Shown piece by piece: positions 53,663-62,599 of a stretch of 64,000 nucleotides of DNA. Position numbers and translations under genes: made by a program. Source of the DNA: Didymella arachidicola (lineage: Eukaryota > Ascomycota > Dothideomycetes > Pleosporales > Didymellaceae). Under the pieces are notes generated by a model. That model saw nothing but the letters and a program-made list of their open reading frames with translations. It made no database searches and was not told the origin of the DNA. The number at the start of each line of letters is the position of its first letter. Position 1 is the stretch's first letter. The stretch covers positions 2,790,001 through 2,854,000 of the forward strand of contig CM049986.1 of NCBI GenBank assembly GCA_016630955.3. Direction: 5' to 3'.

Positions 53663-53875
53663 ATGGCTTTTGAGTTCCTCGCACCTATTCTCACGCCGAC
53701 AGCTCTGCGCTCAGTCCAAGCGGACGCTCGACCGCTGCTCACCCTCCTCCTCGTAATCGTCGGACTATCCTCGTTTGTTGCTGTATGTTTTTATATCAGC
53801 TTTGTCACAGGGAAAGCGTACCCCAAGAAGAAGGTAGAGAAGAAGGGCGGCTTTCTGGGCATTGGCAAGAAATGA
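53663..53875 (+). CDS. Small single-pass membrane protein, 70 aa
   Basis: Single exon starting MAFEFLAPILTPTALRSVQA. One strong membrane segment (LLTLLLVIVGLSSFVAVCFYIS, about residues 25-48) is followed by a short Lys-rich tail (KKKVEKKGGFLGIGKK). A pyrimidine-rich leader precedes the ATG, as expected for an expressed fungal gene. The topology suggests an endoplasmic-reticulum or organelle-membrane subunit with a basic cytosolic tail. I do not recognise the family. Confidence 0.65.
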   Translation: MAFEFLAPILTPTALRSVQADARPLLTLLLVIVGLSSFVAVCFYISFVTGKAYPKKKVEKKGGFLGIGKK

Positions 53876-54481
53876 ACAAATGACGACGGCTCAACAAAGC
53901 CGAAGCAAAGAAGAATTTGAGGCTATGGAATGTGCAGTAAGGTACGCAGAGTCTCGAAGATGGGAAAGCTCGCAACTAATATCGTGCTAGCGCACTACGT
54001 GGTCTCCCAGGAGTGAGGAACATCAGGTTCAGGCTTCAGAGAAGCTGTCTAATAGACCATAAGACGATACCCACGTAGCATAATGGAAAGAGGAGCTTTG
54101 GTTGTACGTCTACTTTCTGCATGTGTCCATGTTGATATTCTTGCCTATCTGACTTGTCGACCGAAAGACATCGGTGAAGCCAGTTGATGGTTGGATTGCT
54201 TCCTACCAAAGCCCCACAGCGTATGTCCATTTCTTCCGTGCATCCACTCTTGGTGTCTGCAGAGGCAAAAAAAGCTCCCGAGAGCGTTCGGTGTATTCAC
54301 AATCCATCGGACAGTCCTCGCGCGATAACGTGGGTATACACCAGTGGATCTTAGCGTTCATTTAGCATCCTGCATGATACCGTGTGGTTACCTTCAAAAA
54401 GCAGCCATGTTCTCAGTATACATGATACAAGCGACAAGGGATGGGCGTAGGAGCACGCTCGCGTTCGTGAACTCTCACATC
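53876..54481. other. Intergenic region
   Basis: 606 bases between the small membrane-protein gene and the broken dehydrogenase. No gene or repeat is supported. Confidence 0.4.
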
Positions 54482-55300
54482 ATGTCCATTGCTTCAACAT
54501 CAACGCTGCCACTTCAAGGCAAAAGTTGCCGTTGTCACAGGTGCCTCGCGGGGTTTCGGTGCTGGCCCCGCGATCGAACTTGCCCGTAGAGATGCATATG
54601 TGAGCCGAGAGTGTCCAGCCATTCCAGCGCTTACACTTGTTTTAGTAACGGGTCGCTCTCATCTACACTTCGCCCAAGAGCGAGAAGAAGACCAAAAAGA
54701 CAACTCTGAATCTTGAGGGTCTGAGGAATGGCAGCAAGGCTCACGTGATTGAAACAGATCTGAAGCAAATTGGAGCACCAGAGAAGGTGGTGGTAACGAC
54801 CAGCGGAGCTTTCGTAGACAACATCGGCATTCTGGTGAACAACGCAGGTGTCTGGGTCAACCCTGTCGAAGGGACAACGACCAAGGGCTTTCGACGTTGA
54901 TGTCCGCGGGACATTGCTGTTGATCAAAGTTATCGTGCCCTATCTTCGAAAGCTAGGTATAATGATCAACATCTCATCAGTCGGAGCGCGCATTGGCCCG
55001 CCCAAGATGTCACTCTACGCCGCGCCAAAGGCGGCCATCGAGGGCATGACAAAGAGCTTAGCCCAAGAGATCGGAGACGCATGACACCATGAACGTCGTT
55101 GCTCTCCTGCCTGTCGAACCAGAAATGCAGAACGACGTGCGCAGGGGTTTTATCGACGTGCAGCTGAAGACCACAGCTGTGGGGCACTGCATCGGCACCG
55201 CTAATAACTTCGCGCGAATTTTGTACTGGTTGGCAAGCGAGAATTCAAACTGGGTTCGGGGCAGACAATCTCCGCTTCAGGCGGGTGCATGATGCTGTAA
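54482..55300 (+). pseudogene. Broken short-chain dehydrogenase/reductase
   Basis: Blocks of a classical SDR are still readable in order: KVAVVTGASRGFGAG (cofactor loop), a 46-nt intron at 54600-54645, NIGILVNNAGVW, FDVDVRGTLLL, INISSVGARIG, the catalytic MSLYAAPKAA (Tyr-x3-Lys), and a C-terminal SASGGCMML. They lie in different frames. The breaks are an A-run of four at 54521-54524 just before the cofactor loop, a loss near 54885-54895 (GTTTK to FDVDV), a stop at 55082 after EIGDA, and a one-base shift near 55258. With four separate lesions it is a pseudogene. The original role was probably a 3-oxoacyl-reductase-like NADP enzyme. Confidence 0.8.
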
Positions 55301-56487
55301 TAGCAGTTGACTGCTGTCGTTGTTTCTGATCGGTGTTTGTTCCAGCGGTTTCCTGGACGGTGTTTGAGTTCCAAGACTTGCGTCGTTCCAAGGTTTGGAA
55401 CACAAATAGAAGTCGCGGTCAGTAGGCGCCGGGCCATGAATCCAGTGTTCGACGGTATGATACCGGGCTATTGAGTATGAGCCTGACATGCTTTCCGTGA
55501 GCCGGTGAAAACAATACAAGGAGCTGTGCTTCAGTGTAAGCAACTCGTGCAAGCTAGACGGTCTTGAAGGCGCACCTGGTTGTCTCGGAGTCCGGAGATT
55601 ATCGGGGCTCCAGCCAAGCGGCGATTACAGCTGTCACCTTTAAGCCTCATCAATGAATTTCCACAAGTTGTCTTGGCTGAACCTCAGCATCTTTGCGTGC
55701 CTCAGTGACTGCCGCGAAGCCGATGATGAAAAAGGAGGACTAAGATCCGCGGCTAGCCTTGAGCGGGCGGCGAGCGGCAATGCGAACCAGCCAAGCGTTT
55801 GAGGCCAGCCTCCGCGACGGATCTCAAACACCTCCCACCTCCACCCACTTGGAGAACATCTAAACGCCACACCCATCCGGGTTTCGAAGGCACTACGTTC
55901 CCACCTGCGGCATGCTCATGTCAGCTATACTCAGCACGCCATTCGCCCGTACGAGGCTCTGCGCGGCCCTGGGCGCCGCACCTTGCCCATATGAGGCGTC
56001 TCCATAGACTGCGGACCCTGCTGTGTCGCAGCTTTGGGCCGCGAATGCACGAAGATGGTTCGACTCTTGCTACCGTTTCGCTGCTTGTGTTAAGCTTTGC
56101 TGATTCTCCACGCGTCCTGACCGATACCCACGTACCCTCGCTTTGATAGACTAGCAGCCATTCCCCTTCCCTAACTGTGCCTATTCTGCTTTGCGCGTGC
56201 TTATAGGCTTTTGTTTCCCCTTTGCCCAAGAATCTCCGTTTTCATGCCGGTGCTTCTTTAACCGGGCGACCGAACATACCCATTAGTCTTTTCTGTTCGT
56301 TCGTGCAGGCACCTATAGTAAGTCGGCTGTCGTCGCCCGCGAAGATTATCACCTATCTAACAGATGTACAGATACATTGTCATCCTTTGCGACTATTGTG
56401 ACTTACGGCCACCTTCAGCAGGCTCTGAATAGCTGAGGCATCTAATCAGACAATTTTCGCCCTTCACGCACCTACTTTCTGTTCATC
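55301..56487. promoter_or_regulatory. 1.2-kb region upstream of noxA
   Basis: No gene is recognised. The last 300 bases presumably hold the noxA promoter and leader. Confidence 0.4.
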
Positions 56488-58256
56488 ATGTCCTACACAG
56501 CGTCTCTTACAGGTCGCGAGCGATCACGATGGCCGCCTCTCACACGCATGCTGATGTCCGGCGAGATGTCAGAAGAGAAGGGTCGCGAATTGACTCGTAA
56601 AGAGAAGTTCGATGTATGGATGGTCAACGAGGGATACCGACGATTGTTCGTTTTCACGTTCGCCATATTGCACGTCATGGTCTTCGTTTTCGGCATGATG
56701 AACTACGGCTTGAAGGTAGGAAAACTCTGTTCTGCGGAAGATTGACTGCTCACCTCACACAGGACAACTCGATTGGAACACGAGCTAAATTCGGCGCGAC
56801 GTTCCCAATTGCCCGTTCAGCAGCTTTGGTGTTGCACGTTGATGTAGCCTTCATTCTCTTTCCAGTGTGTAGAAACCTCATCTCGATGGCCCGTCGTACG
56901 CCACTAAACGACATCATCCCATTCGACAAGAACATCACATTCCACAAGCTCGTTGCCTGGGCCATCGTCTTCTTCTCCTGGGTCCACACCATTGCGCACT
57001 GGAACAATCTCGCCCGCTTCGCCGCCTTCAACGAACTTGGATTCATGGGTTTCATCCTCGCCAATCTCGCCACAGGACCGGGGTGGAGTGGATACGTCAT
57101 GTTGTTCGCGCTGATGGCCATTGCCCTTACAGCCGCCGAGAAGCCTCGTCGCGCGAACTTCGAGCGCTTTTGGTACACACATCACATGTTCATTGTCTTC
57201 TTTATGTTCTGGTCCATTCACGGCGCTTTTTGCATGATTCAACCCGACTTTGCACCCTTCTGCGATGGCATTGGTGTGTTCTGGGAGTACTGGATGTATG
57301 GTGGATTTGCCTACCTCGCGGAGCGCATTGCGAGGGAAGTGCGCGGACGCCACAAGACCTACGTCTCCAAGGTCATCCACCACCCCAGTAACGTTTGCGA
57401 GATCCAGGTCAAGAAAGAACACACCACAACACGAGCCGGTCAATACATCTTCCTCTGCTGCCCCGAGGTCTCAATCTGGCAATACCATCCGTTCACGCTC
57501 ACTTCCGCCCCCGAGGAGGACTACATCTCTGTTCACGTTCGTATGGTCGGTGACTTTACCCGCGCGCTCGGCAAGGCGCTCGGATGCAATCTCGACAAGA
57601 AGGCTGGAGGCGAGAAAGACCAAAATTCTGAGGAAGTCGCCATGCGCCAGATCCTGCCTCGTGTCTACATCGACGGTCCTTTTGGCTCTGCATCCGAGGA
57701 TGTGTTCAAGTTCGAGGTCGCTGTGCTTGTTGGTGCCGGTATTGGTGTCACACCCTTTGCCTCCATTCTGAAGAGTATCTGGTATCGCATGAACTACCCC
57801 CAGAGCCGCACGAGATTGAGGAAAGTGTATTTCTTCTGGATCTGCCGTGACTTCGGGTCCTTCGAGTGGTTTCGCTCACTTCTGCTTGCTATCGAAGCCC
57901 AGGATCTGGAGGATCATATCGAGATTCATACCGTAAGCTTTCACCGACCTATACTCATGGCTACCGTTAACATATAATAGTACCTCACTGCTAGGATCAA
58001 GGCCGACGACGCAACAAACATCATGATTAACGACGCCAATGCTGAGCAAGACGCAATTACTGGTCTACGTGCACCTACAAATTTTGGTCGCCCCAACTGG
58101 GACATGATCTTCAAATCCATCCGCAAGATTCACTCGCCCGCCGAAGCTGGTGTGTTCTTCTGTGGCCCCAAGGGTCTGGGAAGTACACTCCACGTCAAGT
58201 GCAATAAATGGAGTGAGCCAGGATTTAGCTTTGTTTGGGGTAAGGAGAATTTCTAG
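56488..58256 (+). CDS. noxA: NADPH oxidase NoxA
   Basis: Three exons (56488-56715, 56763-57932, 57981-58256) give 557 aa, the usual NoxA length. Six membrane helices carry the heme His pairs (ITFHKLVAW, WVHTIAHW, WYTHHMFIVFF, WSIHGAF). The FAD site is WQYHPFTLTSAP and the NADPH sites are VYIDGPFG, VGAGIGVTPFASI and FWICRDFGSFEWF. The C-terminus FVWGKENF is the Nox signature. There is no EF-hand or long N-terminal extension, so it is NoxA and not NoxC. The enzyme makes superoxide at membranes and in filamentous fungi works with NoxR and Rac in development and hyphal signalling. Confidence 0.96.
56716..56762 (+). other. 47-nt intron 1 of noxA
   Basis: GTAGGA donor, ATTGACT branch-like motif, ACAG acceptor, phase 0. 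Confidence 0.85.
57933..57980 (+). other. 48-nt intron 2 of noxA
   Basis: GTAAGC donor, GTTAAC branch-like motif, ATAG acceptor. Joins EIHT to YLTARIKADDATNI. Confidence 0.88.
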
Positions 58257-59418
58257 ATGCCTTATCCAAGTGCGTATCACCGGGATGGCAGGAGTTAGTA
58301 AACCTTTGACGACGACGAAGTAGATGTTTTCACGCATATTGCAAGCTGTTACTGTTGTACATAATTGGCGGTGGCTCCCACGTTTTGCTTTGGCCAGGTG
58401 CGCGCTCGCACTGTGTGCAGCTTCGGCACCCGGCACTTTACGATACCTTAGATGAGTAGTAATGAGATCGCTTCTACGTCAAGTGTGTTTGCGAAGTGAG
58501 ACCACTCGTCTAATATCAGGCCACAAATTTTTCGCATAAATGGCTCTAAACAGACTTTGTTGCATCACTGCTTGGCAAATTCCGAAACGAGACGAGAGTC
58601 GTTGCAATCGGATTGACGGATGCGATGCGCCACCATCATTGGACTGCTAAGCTTTATGTCTCGGGAGCCAAGATAGCGGGACAGTTCGTGTCGCCATGGG
58701 GGGTAATGGTGGTACTGACTCATTTTTTGCAGGAACCCAGGTCTGATCAATGGTCATTGATGCCGGATCCAGTGCGTTGATATGCATTTTCGGTCGTGTG
58801 TCACTGGACGAAGTTTAGATTGCCAGAAGGCACATAGGTGGTAGGAGTGTCGCGGAGCGGTACGAATGAGTGCCACTCGGAAGACAACAGCACAATACTG
58901 AAAGAAGATGGGTTCCATTTGTTTGTTCTGGCCCAGCGTGAAAGCTACCACGGTTCCAAGTCCGGTTATAAAGCACCTACGACCAGCCCTGCAAACTCAT
59001 CCTTTGAGGCCTTCGAAGCATTAAGCCTACCTTCAACACGCCAATGCTCGAGCAATTTGTTGAGTGATGACATGACTTTGTGCAATGGTGGGGTGATAGG
59101 CGTTCAGTTTGCATAATAGCTGGGGTTTGTTTGTTGGACGCTAGTAGGGAGAGATGACAAGGCTACATGATAACACTGTCTCATGTCAGGAATCGATGAA
59201 GTGCGTCAGCACTGTCGAAGTAACAACTGTGTCGACGAAGAAGAAGCGCCTTTGTTCAGGGACAGCAATACCAACAATACGTGATAATCCTAGGCTGCAA
59301 GTCAAGGGACGATATGCAAATCAACCCGAAGTGCATTGTATGGCAAAAAGTACCTGCAACATCACAAAGTAACGCTATACTACAATGTTCAGATGTGCCA
59401 TAACGCACGTGTACAACG
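58257..59418. other. Intergenic region between noxA and the transposon block
   Basis: 1.16 kb with no supported gene; the transposon block begins at its right end. Confidence 0.4.
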
Positions 59419-59451
59419 AGCGGGACACTTTTGCCAAGACCACACCAAAAC
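59419..59451. repeat. Left terminal inverted repeat, 33 bp
   Basis: Contains CTTTTGCCAAGACCACACCA; pairs with 61131-61163. Confidence 0.88.
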
Positions 59452-59514
59452 TCACCCTATTATGGCCCAAAACACCACACTTTAGCCCTGCATAGGGTGA
59501 AACAAGCTGTAATA

Positions 59515-60996
59515 TTACTTAGAAACCTCTTCTACAGCATTCTTGCACGTTCGCGCGTTGTGCCCACCCTCTCCGCACCGTCCACAGCGTCGTTGGGATG
59601 GTTCACCTCCTTCAGCGCGCACCTGCTTCCTTGCCTTCTTACCATCACCACGCGCGCCAAACTCCTGTAGAGCAGTCAACCGCCGGCCTTCCTCAACTGC
59701 AAGGCTTCCCTCAGCTTGAATACGCCTTCTTTTGTGCGATTTACGTCGCGTAGCGGCTTCATTGGCTGCCCGAAGCTCAGCTATCTCCCTTTGCGCTAAC
59801 ACCAGCTTGTGCGCAATAATTGCTGCCCCCTTTGACACCTTCTCGAACGCTTCAACCATAGAAGTAGGTGGGCTGTCTACATGCCTCTGAATCCTATTCT
59901 TTACAAGCGTTGATTGCGACCCAAATTCTAGGGTATTGCTAGGGGTTTGCGACTGCTAGGGCTCGTTATTTGAGGGGAGTGGTGGCGATGGAGTGCGCAG
60001 TTTTACATTCAGGGCCAATACAACACGATCCGGGGCAAACGGAGCCAATCTAGCCCCTTAGAACCCTCCTTAAATGTTGCTAGGGGTAAAAGCTTTCTTG
60101 TAAGCTGCTTTAAAGCATGGGAGGAACTCCTGCTTTGTAATGTGGTTGATCCGGTTGTGTATAAGCTGATTGACCTCATCCCTGTACGCCTTCTTTAGAG
60201 GGCCAAAACAAGCCACGTTAAGTGGCTGCAGGAGGTGCGACGAGTGTGGAGGCATGCATAGACCTATGATATTGTGATCCTTGCAGTATTGCTTGAATTC
60301 CTTGGAGTTGTGGCTCTCGTGGCCGTCAATAACCAGCAGTCGGTGGGTACCAACAGTACGCGTCTTTGTATGCCTGTTAAAGTGCTTCAACTAGTCAAAA
60401 CCAAGCTCATTGGTAGTCTAGCCGTTCTTAGAGACAGCAACAGTCTAATCCTAGGGCAGGTCATTGTCTTTGTACCAGTTAGACTGGTGGCGGCGGGCTT
60501 TGAAGATGATGTAGGGCGGAATGGCCTACCCTGTAGCATTGATGCCCTAGATGACCGTTACCCACTCGCGATTGCCTGGCTAGACTGCCTTTGCCCGTCC
60601 ACGGTTCTCTGAAGCTGTGACGACTGCCCCTGGGCTTATCTGGCCCATCATAAAGCCTGTCTCATCGAAGTTGTACGTGTCGTTGTCCTAGATGCTATAC
60701 TTGGCTTTGATGTTGGCTACAAGGTTAAACCAGCCCTGGATCACCTCAGGATCCTCGCAGAGGGCTCGCCTGTAGTTGTACTTGCGATTGAAGACTGTTT
60801 TGAGCTCCTCCTGACGCGAAACAAACGTGCTGGCCCAGTTTAAGCCAACAGCGGCCAAACCGCGCTCTTTCCGCAGAGAATTGGCCATATTAGTCACATC
60901 TGCGAGCCGGGGAGGCCGTCCTTGCCTGGACAGCTCAAGTATATGCGTAACAATCACCTGCTCCTCAGTATTGGTCAGATTCCGTGAGTTGGCCAT
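59515..60996 (-). pseudogene. Fot1/pogo transposase, inactivated by eleven nonsense codons
   Basis: From the ATG at 60996 one frame of 494 codons runs to 59515 without any frameshift. It holds an N-terminal helix-turn-helix/CENP-B-type region (MANSRNLTNTEEQVIVTHIL, LNWASTFVSRQEEL), the DDE core (YNFDETGFMMG; LLVIDGHESH; SSHLLQPLNVACFGPLKKAY, where Asn replaces the third Asp position) and a C-terminal zinc knuckle (CGRCGEGGHNARTC). In-frame stops are TAG at 60688, 60580, 60547, 60526, 60451, 60445, 60418, 60391 and 59956, and TAA at 60070 and 60058. Expected residues at these places are Trp or Gln, so each is explained by one C-to-T change at CpA on one strand or the other. Confidence 0.9.
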
Positions 60997-61130
60997 GGTA
61001 TCAACGCGTGAAGGTCGTCCAGCGCGTCTTGCGCGAAGTGTTGTTTCAGAGCTTGAAGCGCAAGCTGTATCTAAGCTTCTTTTAACGCGTCTAATTGGCG
61101 TTGATTAGGGGGCACTAAGATGGTGATGGT

Positions 61131-61163
61131 GTTTTGGTGTGGTCTTGGCAAAAGCGTTCCACT
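61131..61163. repeat. Right terminal inverted repeat, 33 bp
   Basis: Contains TGGTGTGGTCTTGGCAAAAG; pairs with 59419-59451. Confidence 0.88.
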
Positions 61164-61287
61164 GGAGGATGCGTTCCACGAACCCGTGATGTACCGTGTC
61201 CGTGTCCGTGCGCGTGACGCCCGGAGTCGCGTAACGCCCGATAACCCAAACAGCACCCACACTTCAACGCGTGATAACTCAACAACC

Positions 61288-62595
61288 ATGGCACCTATTG
61301 ACAATGCGCTAGCAGCAATCAAATCGCTGAAATCAGGAGAGAAACTTGTGTATCAAAAAATTGCTGATCAATATGGTGTTGATCGCTCAACATTAGCGCG
61401 AAGGCACAGGGGTGTTCAGGCAGCCCAAGAAACCAAGTACTCCCAGCAACAGAAGCTCACTCCACAACAAGAGGAGGAGCTTGTAACGTATATAGAGGAG
61501 CTTACTGCTCGTCATATACCTCCTACAAGAGAGATGATCGCCAATTTCGCGTCAGCAGTCGCCCGGGAGCCAGTGAGCGAGAGCTGGGTTACGCGCTTCA
61601 TCAACAAGTACAACATCCATCTCATCTCTCAATACTCAACGGGTATGGACGCCAATCGCCACAAAGCTGATTCCTACGCAAAGTACGAGCTCTACTTCAA
61701 ATTACTACATCGTAAGATCGCTGAGTATAAGGTTGACGCTGAGCACACATACAATATGGATGAGAAGGGCTTCATGATAGGCATTACTACTAGGGCAAAA
61801 CACGTGTTCAGTAGACGTATGTGGGAGAAGAGGGAGGTCAAGGCATCACTTCAAGATGGCAATCGCGCCTGAATTACGTTGCTGGCGTGTGTGTGTGGTG
61901 ATGGATCAGCTCTGCCGCCAGGCCTCATCTACGAGTCGGCCAACAGCACTATCCAATCAAGCTGGGTAGAGGAAATACAGTCAGGGGAACACTCTGCACT
62001 TGTTTCTTCCTCACCTTCTGGCTGGACCAACAACGATATAGGCCTTGCCTGGCTTCAACAGGTGTTTGATCGCTTCACCAAGACTAAGGCACGGAGGAAG
62101 TGGCGCCTCCTGATCCTTGACGGCCACGGCTCCCATGTGACGATGGACTTTATCAACTACTGTGATCAGAACAAGATACTCCTGGCTATCTTTCCTCCTC
62201 ATTCAACCCACACGCTTCAGCCGCTTGATGTGGTGATATTTAAGCCTCTATCAACTGCGTACTCAAAGGAGCTCACAACACACCTTCACAACGGCCAAGG
62301 ACTCTTAGTAATCAAGAAGAGCAACTTCTTCCACCTGTTTTGGAAGGCCTGGGAGAGCACGTTTACTCAGGAGTTGATACTCAGGTCCTTTGAAGCAACG
62401 GGTATATCACCCCTTCAGCCCACACCAACCAACCAACCAACCCCTTCAGCCCCCACCGAACACCAATCTTTTGATTTCTGGGTTTCCTTCACAGAAGCCC
62501 CAAAAATCACAGCAAACGATCCGGCTCACTGCGGCCACTCTGGGAGTACCTCTAACGTCCGCCTAGGCCCCCTGCGCGACGCGCAAGGAGCTTAA
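61288..62595 (+). pseudogene. Second pogo-type transposase, single nonsense codon
   Basis: From the ATG at 61288 the frame reads a Psq-like helix-turn-helix (LVYQKIADQYGVDRSTLARR), a CENP-B-type DNA-binding domain (RHIPPTREMIANFAS, VSESWVTRFINKY), then the DDE catalytic core: YNMDEKGFMIG, LLILDGHGSHV and THTLQPLDVVIF, with all three Asp residues present. A TGA at 61870 interrupts the frame just before ITLLACVCGDG, at a place where relatives have Trp. The last clear match ends near 62450; the final 45 codons are low complexity and probably belong to the next element. No matching inverted repeats were found, and the right end seems to be lost. Confidence 0.82.
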
Positions 62596-62599
62596 TAGG

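Larger units (their letters stand above)
59419..61163 (-). mobile_element. Fot1/pogo-type DNA transposon with 33-bp terminal inverted repeats
   Basis: The ends at 59419-59451 and 61131-61163 are inverted copies of one another, 30 of 33 positions identical, the three differences all being transitions. They enclose one minus-strand transposase frame. The 1745-bp size is right for a fungal Fot1/pogo element. The expected TA target duplication is not evident at either border. Confidence 0.85.

Noticed and set aside
61164..61287. Left inverted repeat of the second pogo element
   Set aside because: GTCCGTGTCCGTGCGCGTGACGC-like short repeats are present, but no inverted partner was found on the right side, so no terminus is claimed.
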